From NCBI GenBank assembly GCA_008711295.1, contig VUYV01000298.1:533687-597686 (forward strand): a stretch of DNA of 64,000 bases, in the 5' to 3' direction. Positions 11,469-25,800 of this stretch are shown here, one piece after another. Position 1 is the first letter of the stretch. Each line of letters begins with the position of its first letter. The notes below the pieces were generated by a model, which worked only from the letters and a program-made list of their open reading frames with translations, made no database searches and had not been told where the DNA came from. Origin of the DNA: Anarhynchus alexandrinus (taxonomy: Eukaryota > Chordata > Aves > Charadriiformes > Charadriidae). Position numbers and translations under genes: made by a program.

Positions 11469-14400
11469 AAAATCAGATCCTTGAAATCAATAGATCTTTG
11501 AGGGAAGAGTTTGTCTTTCCCTCACTGTTTGTACTCTGCCAGGATTAAACTTGTAGGCCTGGCAATGTGATTCTGTATTTGAGAGTTAAACTGATGTTTA
11601 TGGATGCTGATCTGTTCTTTTACTACTTTTACTGTTTGTAAACTTGTGTATTGCTGAGAGGCAGACTGTACTGGAACTGTGCTTTGAAAGCCTTTTGGAA
11701 CCTTCATAGGGCAGGGAGTGTTTTTGCTGCCTGCTTAGTGGAGTGAATCAGCATGCAGACACTTTGGATAGAGCTAACTTGCAATTTGATTTTAAGTTCC
11801 ACTGTAAGTACACAAGTGTAGTTTAAGGTCCTGGGTTCTAAGCTAAAAAAAAAAAATAATCTTGTGAAGCTTAACAGCTCGTCACCTTGGAGGTTGTCTC
11901 TCTTCCTTTGCATGGTTGGTGTGATACAAGTGACCAAAGTAAAACAAGGTGATTCTACAGGCAGCTTTCTGATGCAGACAGCTGTATCTGATGCCTGCAT
12001 TTAAGATATTGTAGCTGTGGGGCTTTCTCTTGTATTATCAATGAATACCAAGATTTGAGCCTGGTATAAAATACTTCTTTCTGGCCAGGGGGTTACTTTT
12101 AAACTACTAATTGAGGCAAGTTGGAGCAGGGGGAATTTATGGATTTTGTCTGTTGTGAGCATTTAGACTGTTATGCTCTGCTGTAATGTTACTGCTGTAG
12201 ACTTGGCTTTCTTGTTAAAAAAAAAAAAAAAACTCGTTTTTTTTTTCTCCTGCTGCTGAGACAATATCTAAAACTGTTGTTGATGGATATCTGACTACTG
12301 AGGGTGTGGCTTGTCTATATCTGATGCTTAGTGTAACCATTTATTTTAATATTTTGCAGAGAGGAGGAAGCATCTGCCTTTAACAATATATCTTGGATAA
12401 CTGTATGGAAATGGGACTGCCCACATATACCCTACCTCCAGTGGATCTTGAGTATTACCTCAGTATTTACAGAGATTCCAAATCATACAGCAACATAATA
12501 ATGAGCTCACTGTGCAAGGTCTCTGTGCAGCTCTTTATGAGGTGAATGAAGCTTTTGCACTTGAAAGCTTATGGGATAGAATATTAACATGGTAGAAGAT
12601 AAACCACTGTTTAGGTTTTCTGTGCAATCTAGACTTGCTTTTGCTGGTAGACACATGAGAACAGACTTCATAGTTTTCTTGCAAACCTCTTCTGGTCTGA
12701 TGTGGAGGCTGGCAAGATTATGAGACTAGACAAGGTTTTATTGTAGGTGTAAGACTGAAGATCAAAGTGTGACAGAAATTACTTCCTCCTTTGGTAATAC
12801 TGTGGTACTGCTGTTATTGCTGTCCATCAGAGGCACAGAGACTGCTGAGAGCTAACAGCCATTAAATAAAGAATAATTAATTCTTTTGAAAAATTCAGTG
12901 TTTAACTTTGCTTTAAGGGATGATGCGAACATATGGAATTTAGGACACAGAGCAAGGGAACAGACACAGAGATAAATACTGTATGTGATGGTTAATAGCC
13001 TGTCTAGCACATTATAGGCTTTATAAAAACAACTGTAAGGAATGTGTTCAGATTGTCATATTAAAATTAATTATTCAGTGCTTTAGAAAACCTGCACAAT
13101 AGGAAGCAAGTGTGTTTTTTTTTTTAATTAGGAATCACAAATGACATTTTTTTAGCTAATCATTTGTTTGAAAAAAAGACTATGATTCTAAGGCAGCCAC
13201 CATTCTGAGTTTGAGTCAATTTCTAGGCATGCGTGTAAGCCAATAGCAATAAAAATTTTAGAAATGTGAAACTGTTTGTCACTTGTACAACCTCTGTATT
13301 TTTCTAGTAATTTTGTGGTCCTAGTTCTTTATCCCCATTCTTCTCAGGTATTTTAAAACAAAGTATTTAATTTTGGATTCAATGAAATTTGACTTCAAAG
13401 GGTTTTTTTCCATACCCTCCATAAGTGATGTGAGAAGAAGCAAAAAAACTGTTTGTGTCAAACTGGATAGGAATTATGTTTCTTATCTTCTGTGTTCACT
13501 TGTTTATTTAGGAGAAGAAAAATCAGACTACATGGTCAACGGAAGCAGAAAATGCTGTTTTTATGAAACCAGCTTTCAGCTTACCGTGTTCCTCACGAGT
13601 ACAGCCTGGGAACATTCACCTCTTTCGGCACTGGTATCTGTTTTGCAAGATTTGTCCTAAATAGGATCAAACCCTGATGTCATTATTTGAGTTCTGTGCT
13701 GCTGAATTTCATTGCGATAAAGCTCCCACAGGTTTCGGTGTTTTTTGGTGATATGTTATTGCAGGCCTCAGTTCCCTTGCTCTGCACTTTGGACTCGGTT
13801 CCTTTACTCTGTACTTAACCTCCTACTGGCATCAGTAGGTCAGAAGCATCGGTGGCTTTGTGCTTCGTGATTATCACAAAACCCATCAAGCTCACTTTAG
13901 GTCTCAAAAGAGTTTGTGCCAAACACCTTGCACAGAAACAATAAATAGCTCCCTATTTTTCCTTTTAGTCTCTTTCCTTCCCTCCCCATTTTACCCAGAG
14001 CAAGAGGGGTTCTAGATTTTAAAGTGACTTCTATTTGTGTATAATCTGTGTTTGTAGTAACCCATTCTGTTGAACATGTGTTAAAGTGCTTTATTTTATA
14101 TTGTTTATGTCAGGCATTCAAAAAGACATGTTCAGTCCTTTTTTTCTCCCCCATAATAAGTGAGACTTAAGTCATCAAGAATAGTAGATGTGTTTTGTAA
14201 TTATTTGCTTTCTAGCTTTTGGAAGTTGGCTTTTTTGGTGTTTCTTCCTTGCACTGATGTGAAAGTTAGATTTTTACTTTTTTTTAACATCAAGATGTTA
14301 ATGTAGTCATCATGTGGTCACTATTTCAGAAGATGGGATTTTAAGGCAGCTAAGTGTCATGGGGTACAATAAAATTCTGGGTACTGGCAGTGATACTTGA

Positions 14401-15133
14401 TTTACTATGGGACGTAACCATAAAGTATTAAAGAATGAATATGTAACTAATTAACTTTTAAGCATTTTTGGCTTTTGCAGTATACTGGTAAAAATTTCTA
14501 GTCAGATTACACCTGAGGGAGGAGAAAGAAATCCTGTGCAAGAGACAACAATTCTCAGGCTGAAGTTTATAAAATGTGGGAATACGTAGGTGTGTCTGTC
14601 TTCATGGGGTGTGTGTGGACAGATTCCTAAGAATCACTTGGTTCAGGTGGATATTTTCGATAGGATTTTGTTGCTGCTGCAGCCCAACAGCACAGTACAG
14701 GGGTGACAAATGTCAGGTTCTCTGAAATTTTACAAAAGTGCCCTAAGCAGGGATTTGAACGCTTTTCCTTGCTACTATTGAGAAGTACTGATGGCACAGT
14801 CCTTGGTTGTGGTATCTATTTAGCTTTTCAGGTTTCATCACGTTGATTTTTGGGAACACAGGATAAGAAGGACTTTCTGGGCCACTGGTTGCCTCCAACT
14901 GAGGCAAAAGACATTATCCGATTAAGATGCACCTATAAGCAGAGCTCTGTGTCTGTCCTTTCCCACTCTACCAACATTAGAAGGATGTTTGCAAATGTGA
15001 TAGCTCTGAACATTAGGAGGAAGTTTTCACCTTCCAGATGAAACTTCTTCACGTTAAATCTGTAGGCAGTTGTTCTTTGTCCTCTACTATCTCTAGAGCA
15101 AATAATTATTCAAAGGGTTTACTCCTTAGATTT

Positions 15134-15198
15134 AAAACCGTTGTTGTTTGGTTTGGTTGGTTTTGGTGTGTTTTGTGTTTTTTGTTTTTTTTTTTTAA
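15134..15198 (+). repeat. GT/T-rich low-complexity tract
   Basis: The tract is made of GTTTGG, GGTTTTGG and TTTTGTTTT words ending in a run of 12 Ts. This type of degenerate tract is common in bird non-coding DNA. No function inferred. Confidence 0.65.
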
Positions 15199-16479
15199 CT
15201 TTAGCACTTCTCTTACAGTCCCTGTTGTGGCCAGAAGATGGCACTTATGTACACAGTAAGAAGGGGTAAATGAGGTTAATATAATTTATCTTTGCTGAAA
15301 TTGTGTTTGTGGAATGGCAGTAAATATACTGGGCAAATGATAACTCACAGGATAAAAGATCACTTTGATCTTGTAGCACATGAGGGGCACAGATTCAAGA
15401 ACAAAGTCCAGGAACTTGTTACTCCACATAGAAACTCTTTATTTCCTTATTCAGTAATAAGGATATGATATGCCCCTGAATTCAGAAGGCAACCATCAAA
15501 CGAAAATCCGTTGTGTACTTTGGTTTTCTCTAAGGAGAATAATCTAAAAGCAGTTTCTGGCACTTTCTTTGATTCCAGCTGAGATTTTGGGCTACATGTT
15601 AAGGCCTAGTCTAAAGATGATTTTCCACTGAGATAGCTTTATTGCCTATGGGTTTTGTACTTCTGCTTGCCCTTCCTCCCCAAGTTACAGTGTTTATGTT
15701 CTTCATGGAGACTGAGTTGTACTGTTCTCCAGCATAACTAAATTCCCATACCCATTTGTGATAAGCCACCCCAACATGAACCTTTTTATCCCACTGTGAC
15801 TTTGTCAAACATCAGGGATATTGCTCTAAACTAGTCTTGTTAAAACAGCGCTGCTTTTCTGCGTAGCTGAGTTTCAAGGGCTGGTGCACTGACTTTGCAT
15901 GTAGGAGACTGCAGACAGAGGATGTAAAGTGGCTGCAACTCATCCAGGCAGTTTCCCAAGGCTGTCTGCATATTTTTATGCAGATCATGGGGTCCATCTA
16001 AACTGGAGCAGAAACTAGAGTGGTTTGCCAGGCTTGCAGTGCATGGGGTAGTGTTGTCTAAAATCCCTGGACTTGTGCCTGTGGTGTTCTCGCAGGGTTG
16101 GGATCCAGCCTCCCTATAGCCCCGCTCTTCAAATAAACCTCTTATCAGGGTCTGCCAGGGGTTTGATGACATCAGTTTATCACACCAACAGCCACAGTCA
16201 TTGACCCTTCAAGACCTTCTGTCCCTTTCACCTGCTATTGCCCACAGCCTTCTTCCCACTAACTTTTTTGTGCCCCACTGATTTATTTTTGGGATCCACT
16301 TCCAGACCTTTTTCCTTTGCTCTCTCTAAAAGCAGTAAGCATTGTAGTGGAGAGTGCCAGCTTGCATCCAAACCTCCCCAGCTCTTGAGTCCTGTTTCTG
16401 TCAGAAACCGATGTGTGAGAACAACTTGAAAACATTTCATTTGTGTTTTCATCAGATGTTTCTTGGGAGGAAAATCATT

Positions 16480-16516
16480 ATATATATGTATTTTTTATAC
16501 ATATATACACACACGT
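16480..16516. repeat. TA/CA dinucleotide-rich patch
   Basis: Short TA and CA alternations (TATATATATG, then ATACATATATACACACAC) form an alternating purine-pyrimidine patch. Probably a small microsatellite. Confidence 0.55.
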
Positions 16517-17423
16517 GCATACTGCACCATGGCCACTAACAACCAGATTATTTTCCATATTGCATGTGGAAGCATTGTTGCAGAGGATTGTTCATCCCCT
16601 GGCTCTGGTGATAGTTTTTGTGATTCAAGACCACATTAAGCCGTATGAAACCCCAGCCCATTCTTTGAAGATCCATGTCCAAGTGCTAAGCCCCTGAGCA
16701 ATTGAAAGGGCTCCTGGGCCTTACAAAGTCTTAAGACCGCAATCAACAGTCTGGGAAAGGAAAGCGGTTGGAAAATACCTCTGGTGTCAATTGTATGCCA
16801 ATGTCAAATACTTGACCGCTGGCAGGAGATAAAAGACTATGAGCTGTGAAAGGAGGAAGGGCTGCAAGGAGCACTAGGGGTGGGCTGGCTGGCTGCATCC
16901 AAACTGGCCTCGGGGAGGCTGCGGTGTAAGTGCTGGAGTCCTGACTTGCTGATGGTCCAGAACAGGGTCTTAGCTGGAAGGAGGCACAGTTGTTATCCAG
17001 ACTGCATGCTTTAATTTTATTTTTGTGTGTGTGTAAACCAGCTCTCAGTAGTTCTTTGACTGGATGGCTGGAGGTCCTTGGCAGTGAGATGTAAACCTTC
17101 TGCTGCTGTTTTGCCCTGTCCGACTGCATGGGTCATAGGCTTCAAGCAGCTCTTGGCAGTGTGAGTGTACCTGCTACTAAATGCCTGCGTGATACCATGC
17201 CTTCTTTGACCATGAACTGTTAGCTGAACTGTTACACGCTTCATTTGCAATACTCACTGGGTGGTTTTATTTTTGGCAAAGTAGAAATACAGTCATTTCA
17301 AATATAAATAATTAGCAAAGCAGACCCTGCCAAAATAAACGTTACTCTGTATGTGTGAATCTTCCCCTACTTAAAAAGAGAAAACAAGTTGCACGATGGG
17401 TACGTTGTTTCATCTGCTACTCT

Positions 17424-17482
17424 TAAAAAAAACCAACAAACAAAAAAACCAAACAAAAAAAACCCCACCACCAAACAAACCC
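17424..17482 (-). repeat. A/C-rich low-complexity tract
   Basis: Runs of A separated by CC, CAAAC and ACCAAAC words. Its complement is the same GTTTGG-type tract seen at 15134-15198. It is low-complexity DNA, not coding. Confidence 0.65.
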
Positions 17483-20400
17483 TCTAGTACTATGAAGAGA
17501 AGGGTGTTGTAGGAGCCTGAGTTGCAGATAACTGAGATCTGGACATAAGGTACTGTGGGAGTTGGGAGACCTGGCTGCTTTTTGTAGCAGTCCTACAGCA
17601 TCCTTGTGTTGGTGCTCAGCCACTTGGCCGTGGCACCCCTCCTGTCAGATCTGGGTGATGGTGCCTCTCAGGAGAAGTCACTGCTGACTCTGAGGTCCCA
17701 GGTGGATTAGCATTTATGAAACAAGTAAAGGGCTTTAAGCAGTCCGTTGCAAAACAAGAGGACGTGAAACATCAATACGTATCAGTTTGTATGTGAGTCT
17801 GCTTAATATATCATGAGATAGGTTTACATTTCGTTGAGTAGAGAAAAACAGCTTCTGAACCCATTAACTGAAATTAAGTCTACCAAAATAGCAATACATT
17901 GTTGAGGTGAAATTTTTAGCTAATTGCATAGCCTCCTACAAAACATATGTAGGTTGTTTTAACTTACGCACACAGAAAAAGTCCCATTGTGTGCATGTGA
18001 AGTTCCTGTTCGCCATCAATTGGGTCTGCAGATGGAAGACCTGTATCTTTCTGCAGAAAAGCAGTAGACTGTTTGGTGTCAGCCTAAATTCCTTCCAGTT
18101 TGTCACATAGCGCACCTAGGTGTCCTGTCACCGTGGCTGAGGTGGAAGTTCAGCCTATGTGCTTTGCTGGGACAACCAGAAGGTTCTAGTTAGGAAGGTG
18201 GTGTTTTGGTTGCTGAAGCTCCTAAAATAGTTGAAGAGCACTCTTGAAATGCTGCTGTGAACATAGGGTGATCCTTGGTTACTTTGTGGAGGTGCTACAG
18301 GCATCCATCCCAGGCCTGAGCAGTAGCACATTAAGCTCTCAAGCATGATAATGCCTGCAGGGTGCTAGAAACTTTTGAGGATGCCCTTCAGCCGCACTTG
18401 CTCTTCACAGGGAACTTTAGGCAATCTTTACTTTACTTTACTTTCGAGGGCAGTCTCAAAGCTCTCTTCAAAAAGCGGCAGACACTTACAAATGCAAAAG
18501 CATTTCCCGAAGCCAGAAACGCACTCAGAAGGCTGCGCCCCACAGAAGTCCACAGGAACTAGATGGCCATATGATGTCTTGCATCTGTGCCCAGGTCTGT
18601 GTATGGAGAGGCAAGACAGGCATCTGGAGGATGGACCATTGTCGGATGTCCCAGTGCCACCCACCTGGTAATACCACCCACAGTTCCATGTGCAGTGTGG
18701 AAGTGGAGCGGGGCTGCAGAGTCCTTTATGGCCAGGTGCAGCCCAGCTGTGAGTACAGGTGGTGTTTTGCCCTAAACCTTACTGCACCTCATGGAAGCAA
18801 AGATTTTTTTTTTTTCAGATTTTCCAGATTTTCATCTTTAACTTCCTGTAAAAAAGAGCAGTGTTCCTCTATTTTGTCCTGTGACTCTGCCAACTCATTA
18901 TGTATTTGTACTATCTTGCCTTCTGAGAGCTTGCCGTGGCTCTCTAGCCTGGCAATATTTGGGTTTCTGCGCTCGCTCCGCTGTTGCTATGCGACCAACC
19001 ACCACCAACAATTTGCATGACCCTTTTCTTCAGATGATACTAAGATGCAGGAGTTGGTGCCAGCTGTAGTTGGTGATGTGACCATTCGCAACCAACCTTC
19101 TCCTCCTTGCCTGCCTCTTGCCTCTGGTATTGCTTCAAGTGAGTTACTGTATGCTGTTTGGCATTGGGAAGTGTGTAAGACTTGAATATTGACAAAACCG
19201 GGGTGTAAGTGCCATGAGGTCATCCTCACTTGCTGAAAGCATAAAACCCCTCAAGGACAGAAAATAAGAGTGTGGACAAAGATTTGTGTGACAAGCCCTT
19301 GTATGCAACCAAAAGTTAGAAGGCCATGTAAAAAAAAAAAAAAAATCTTTGGGACAGTGGATGGGTAATTCAAACACTTGTGAAATCTAAGTGTGTTTTT
19401 GTGGTGTGTAAGGAAACCTTTCTGGGTAAAGGTTAAACTCTCTGACCATCCTTTTGGTGGTAGCACTGTCCAGCACTGTGTGATGGATTTTCTGAGGCGA
19501 AAGTAGTACTTGGGCAGCTGATTCCTATTGACCATCAATGGCAATTTAGTACCTGATGGCTGTACCTGCCTTAGAAAAGTCTCTTTCATAGCAGAGGGAT
19601 TTTTTGTTTGTTTTTCTGTTTGTTTGGTTGGTTCTTTTTTCCCCAAACCAGAACAGTGGTGTTAGATAGAAGTGGTTGGTGTTGTAGTGACAGGCTGAGT
19701 GCCCCGTGGGCCAGCTACCTTCCCTCCCCAGCCCTGCCACACATCTCCTCAAGCACAGCATTTTGGCTGGCATTTCCAAGTGGGCTCTGGCTTGTGGCAT
19801 CTTTTTTCAGGCCACTCTCGATATCCTTTGTACTTCTAGAGGTGCCATTTGTACCCTGGAGTACTACTAAGGGGGTTCAGTAAGGAGTGTTCTTAATGTA
19901 TTAGCTGAGGTGAATTATTTATTTGAGATCAGTGCATTGTTTTCTGTTGACATACCAGGTAAGTGGGTATGTAAATAGAAGCATTATATGTTAAAAAAAA
20001 AAGTAAAAAGTAAAAAATGTTATCCTAAAGTAAAACCAGAATAAATTGATAACTCTGTATTTTAACTTTAATATATTTGCAAGGTCTCTAGTGATGTTAG
20101 TTGCAGCCACAGTGCCTTCATTAGCGTGATCCTTGTCCTGCACATGTGTATGCGTGTGTTTAATTTTCCTAATGTTTACACGCCTGGGGATTTTTGTGTG
20201 ATGAGAAACATACATTGCAAAGATATTCTCCAATATATTCATTACTTTATTCTTTTCTCCTGTAACTAATCTGTATCCACAAATATGAGAAATGTTATAA
20301 AAATATAGGTAAGTTTATAGTGGATTCTAGGAAAAACATCTTGCCATAAGCATACAGGTGTAGTTGATAGCATATTGATGTTGAATACATGTAGTTCTAA

Positions 20401-22089
20401 ATAAGATTTTTATTTAGATATTTTACTCAAATGTAGTGATTGAGACATACTTCAGAAGTAATTGTTTCTGACATTTTTGGAAAGATTCTTAGAACTGTTC
20501 TGTATTTTTGATATTACACTATTTGGAAATCAACCAACTGGAAATGAGATACATTTGGCATGGACTGTGAAGATATGTGTATTATGCTTTAAATGACCCT
20601 GAATTTTGTTAGCATTTTATTTAGAATACTAAGAAAATGAAGCTCATGTAATTATGCTTTTTGTACACATTTTTGTGTTTTGGGGAAACTAGACTTTAAT
20701 CTGGTCACAGGATAAAGTATTTAAATATGTCATTATTGATTAATCAGTTGAATAAAACCTTGGCTATTGAGAGTCCAAACGTTTAACCACCTCAAGTAGT
20801 AATGCTTATATATGAAAATAATTCTGTTATATCACTAGGGTTACTTCTAAAAATAAACTTTTGTAAGAATGGACTAATTTTGAATATTATGCTTTAAATA
20901 TATTTATGTATGGCTTTGCTTAACTTAAAAATACTTATTCTATTTGTTTCAAGATAAAGATCTATTTTTTTATCTGTCTTATTTCTTATCCTCTATTATT
21001 GTAATCTAGGGGACAGACAGAGTACTTATATCATAACTGTAAGTGATTCAGAATGCCGCAGTGCACTTAATAACTAGGTATTTCATTATAATCTTCTTGC
21101 TACATAATCTTCAGTGTCTGTCAGTCAGTTGATTGGTTTTTCATACCCACTTTGACTGTCTGGCACAGTAAAACACTTTGTTATTTATGTGAGGGGTTTG
21201 CAGGATTAACGGCCTCAGAAGCAAGCTGATGGTGAGAGGTATGACTGCGCTCATCACATGTGGTTTCCCTGCTCCATCTCTGGTCCTTCAGGGTCCAGCA
21301 AGCAGCTGGAAGTGCCCTGGGTCCTGCAATTGAATATTCCTGCAAATCAAGCTTGTAAGTGATGGCTTTTACCATAGCAGCAATTTTAAGCCATGATAGT
21401 CTCTGTTCTGAAGGGTTAGGAATTTCACATAATATAATGCATGTACGGGAAAGGTCTGTCTCGGAAAAATAGGATGTGCCTTATGTTGTATGGAGCCATC
21501 CATAGTTTTCTTTTTGTAAATCATTTATCACTTTGCCCGCTCAGCTAATGCTTTTCCATGCTTTGATGGTCTGCATTACAGAAGTTGCTGCATCTAAGGA
21601 TTTGTGAAATTTCAATTACTTGACCGAGAGGGTGAGCAGCCAATTTGCCAGGCCCCTCCTGATGCCATACAAAATATATGCAAGTAAAGAGAAGATGGGC
21701 ACGAGGTCATCAGAGGTTAGATCTCTTATTGTCCATAAATGAGAGAGATATCCCTAATTGAAAGGAAGATGAAGATATTGAGCTATTGCCACTTTTCTCA
21801 TATCTTTGCCAAATTCCACACACACTTAGGAGCTCAGCACCTTTGTAATGAGTAAACCAAGAATTTCTGCATCTTGACTGTGTACCTAATCACTAGGTAT
21901 TTAAATATATCACTGGATTCATTGTGTAAACACAACTTTGTCCCATTTGTCCTTCATCCTTCCATGTCTGACAGCTTCTCATCTTCGTTGTAAATCTGCT
22001 TCTCTCTCCCTTTGAATTTCCTCATGACAATCTTGTGACTAGTCCTTCAATCATCTTCTGTGATAAGTGAAGCTGGGTTTGTCAGGAGA

Positions 22090-22870
22090 TAAAATGTTTT
22101 ATTAGATTAGAATGGATATAGCTGGAAAAAACTCCAGACAAGCTAGTGAAAGCTGATCAAACTCCAACAGTTGATTGAATAAAATATAGTGTCTCTCCCT
22201 ATAAATGATGCTTTGCGTCACCTTTCCAGTCTCCCTGTTCCAACAATGTAGCTTGCAATTCTGATGGTAAAACTTTCTCCCGATTCTCCCTGGAGAATCT
22301 GGCTCATTACAAAAGAATACTTCTAGTTTATGGTTTGTAATGCCAGATGGGCTACTGTGATGCTGTAGCCTGCCTTCCTGTTTGACACACAGCATTGGGC
22401 TTCTTCCTGTTTGAAATACAATGTCTTTTAGAAAAACATCTGATTTTGATTTAAAGAGTTCCAAAGAAGGAGACTTTGCCATAGTGCCTTGCTGGGTTGC
22501 TGTGGTGGTTAATTACCCTCACTGTTAAAAACGTGTCTTATTTTATAGCTTGAATTTGTCTCGATTCAGCTCCCAGCCACTGGATCTCATTATAGCTTTG
22601 TCCGTGAGCCTGTGTTGATACTTTGACATACAGAATATGAGCAATCACCCCCTCCCTTTGCTAGGCTTAAAAGGACCAAGTTCTTCCACACTATAGTGTA
22701 TTATTTAGGTCTTTCTTCACTCTCATAGCTCTTTTCTGAATTTTCTTCAGTTTACCAACTTACTCCTTGAATTGCGGAGACCAGAACCAGATGTAGTTTT
22801 TCAGATGGGGTTAGAGGAGTGCAGAATACTCTGATCATTTAGCAGCTTTTTTCATTACTCCTCCTTGTTT
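22090..22870 (-). mobile_element. Ancient CR1/L3-like LINE relic
   Basis: On the minus strand a frame at 22102-22482 begins MAKSPSLELFKSKSDVFLKD. This lines up with the [17 protein letters not shown] end of the CR1 protein in the good copy at 10806-11468. Farther along the plus strand (about 22640-22830) the words CACCCCCTCCCTTTGC, TTTTCTTCAGTTTACCAA and CCAGAACCAGATGTAG sit in the order expected for the reverse complement of an old CR1/L3 ORF2 3' region. Divergence is high and frames are broken, so this is a very old insertion. Edges are approximate. Confidence 0.7.
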
Positions 22871-25800
22871 TGTATTGTATGTGTATGTATTGATGGGCCA
22901 TGTTTTAAATGGACTAAGATGTTATTTTTGATAGACAGAAATACCCACCTAGTGCCTCCGTCACGTTATCTTTTGGCCATTAATTTAAGAGCAGACAGGG
23001 AGTAGTAAGGTCTGAAAGTGAAACCAAAGCCAAAGTTTTCACGAGTAATTCCCCTTCCCTGCCAAATCTTTCATGTGAGTTAGTGTTCATCAGCCAGGTG
23101 GATAAATCAGTGCTGATTCAAAGGAGAAAGTATGTGTTTGCTATAGGAACAGGTGCAGAAATTAATAACCTACTGGGTTTTGTAGTAATCAACCAGATAC
23201 CCTGACATGTTCAACCACATCTTTGAGTGATGCTGTAATCCTGTAAATACACAAACCCAGAGCTGGGGTTTTTTTTAATCTGTAATTTTTTTTCTCTGTT
23301 TCTCTAGAAAGTCTACCAGTAAAAAATATAAAAGATTTTTTTGTACCCAGCAGGAACTGGCTTCCAGTTTTCCTTTGGAAGACTTACAAGGATGTGTTGA
23401 CTGGAACCTCTCTGCAGAAAACTTGTAAATAGCACTTTCTACACCCAAAATGGATTTGGTAATTCCATACATATTTAGGGCCTAATTTGTAAAACTTCCT
23501 CGCTAGGACTAGTCTGATTTTGTTAAACTGGAGTATTTGTTTGAGCATGGATTACCTCTGTAAACAAATGTTTGAGAGATCACATATGCTTAGGGCTAGA
23601 CTAAGAGACCTGTACAACACTAACCTAAAAAAAGCCAGAAACCAGAAGGGAAAGACAAAAAGCGCTAAGGCTTATTTTCAAGCCAGCTTCATGATTTTTT
23701 GGAGGCTTGAGCAATGATTTTTAGATGCTCAGTTTAGCATTACTGCATGAGGGCGTCCTTAGTGCCAGCTCTGCAGGTGAGCTGGCTGAGGAATCAGACA
23801 GGAGTGCAGAAGCCAGCCCTCCCAGTGGTGTTGGGAAGCTGATTTTAGTCTGCAGCTTCAGGATCTTCATATGGAGACAAGGTGGGAGCCAAACAAAACC
23901 CTGTCCAAAACTGTTCTCTCGGTACACTTGAAGTTCTGGAGTTTTATCTCAGTATACTTGAGTTTCAGGAGTTCAGGACTGTAGCAGGGGTGCCCAGGAT
24001 TATGAAGATGGTTTGGACATCTCTTGTCTGGCTGTGGACCCAGCTGCCCGTTGTTGAGGGTTTTGAAAAGACGCATCTGGTGGTGGTGCCAGATCTAGGG
24101 TGTCTCGAAAGACTTATCCAGATCCCAGAGTTGCAGCAGGGGAGCGTTGCGCAGTGCCAGCTGCTGAGCACCGTGTCCTGCTGAACCGGCTGCAGTTACG
24201 GCTGGCAGGCAGGCCACTGTTGAAGAAACTGCTGTGTTCTGCTAAGCTTGGTGGCCACTTTAACAGTCTGGACAACTTTCCTTCTACTAACACCGGCCAA
24301 CTCCTATGCTCTCTTTCCCTGTTTGAAGCAAATCCTCCCCTGGCATCTCTGGGACCAGAGCCTGAGTGGCCACAGCAGCAGCTGAAGTGGGAGCTGGGGG
24401 CAAGAAACCCATCCAGTACAAGAAAGTGCAACAAAATCTTGTGGAAAAGATTATTTCACCAACATACCTTTTTTTTTTTTAAATATTTTTTAATTTTTTT
24501 TTTTTTTTTAAGAGGAGGAGGTTGGAGACATGGGCAAATGGTCTAAACCATCAGTAGTCCCAGAGTTCCTACTGTTTTGTGATCTTTGTCTGAAGCAATG
24601 TGGTAGGGGACTTGGGCTTGTTGCTAATACTTCTGAGACTGAAAAATAAGCAAGCCAGAAAAAAATAACCTGGAGAGAAACAGAAAATAAATGGGAGCAA
24701 ACATCCCTGTGAGTATGCAGCGAGCATCGTTCAGACAGTCTGGTTTTGGCCAAGTTCCCCATGAGGGAGTTGGGGGTGGCTTTCTGGAGGAGCTGCTGCT
24801 TGCTGCCACGGCGTGGCAGTCTCGGACACCCAAGCCAGAAGCCGGGATTTGAGGGCGATGTGTAGCTGTGCAGAAAGGGAACCGTGCAACATTGAGAGAT
24901 TCTGTTGTGGACTGAACCACGGGTGGGATGCAAGCGAGCTTTGGAAGGAAGGCTTTGCACAGTGCGTCCCCAAGCTTTTGGAATGAAAACCAAAACAGCA
25001 TGGTTGACCAAAAAAAAAAAAATAATAAATTCATACCGCAGGAAACTTTCAGGTAATTTATGTAAAATTTACACAAGGGTATCATGTATGTGCTACACTA
25101 TTGAGAGAGAGGTTCCTTATGAAATACGCAGTCCCTGGGTACTGTGTGTGTTTCCAGGCATCGGTTCCTGCGTCAATTCTGATGCTGTGAATCCAAGACC
25201 ACCAGTTTGGACCAGTGAAACAGCGTAGCTTGGACTAAGGCTGCCTGAGGAATTTCCTCTTCTCCTCCTCTGAGCGCTATCTTGACAGCTGAGACCAGCC
25301 AGAGAGCTTTCTGCTGACACACCCTGAATTTGAACATCTGGAGAGTGTAAGCTCTGCTTTCTTTGTGAAACATCCTCAGCTCAGGAATTTACTTCTCCCA
25401 GTGGCCTAGCAGAGCCGACGTCCATTGACCTTCAGGGCACAATGTAAGGCCCATCTGTTTTCTCAAATTTTTGCCTGAGGGTCTGGCAGGGAGGCTCATG
25501 GTTAACTTGTCCTGTGGGAGTCTGTGCGAGATGAACAGTGGCCAGCCTGGTATGTATCTGGTTTTTTAAACAATGTATGTATGTCCAGACTTTTACAGGG
25601 AGATTAAACAAAATCATTTTACCTTACAGGCATTTTACAATAAATAAATTTATTGAAATAAATAAACTGTGCTATGAGGGTTCTTCACGCTTGACCAAGA
25701 AAATGATCTCTCCCCGTCTGTCCGTTCTTGATCTTGCAAAGAAAGTGTATCACGACTACCTCCATGACAACAGACTGCCACATATTACGTGCTCAGGATT

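Larger units (their letters stand above)
11469..22089. other. SCAF4-HUNK spacer, part 2: no gene seen
   Basis: Non-coding DNA with many chance frames of 60-150 codons, none with recognisable protein similarity. Low-complexity patches are poly-A next to poly-T (about 12216-12247), GT-rich (15134-15198), A/C-rich (17424-17482), three TTTAC units (about 18427-18444), poly-A (about 19329-19345) and T/GTTT-rich (19601-19645). At 14751-14760 a GGATTTGAAC motif resembles a reverse-strand SINE B-box. The 14930-15110 stretch has weak similarity in layout to old CR1 3' ends, too weak to call. The part from 20000 to 21180 is very AT-rich and repeat-free. Confidence 0.6.

Noticed and set aside
14930..15110. 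Possible old CR1 3' fragment (AACATTAGGAGG and TTGTTCTTTGTCCTCT words)
   Set aside because: Only short words match and their order is not clearly that of a CR1 element; a profile search is needed.
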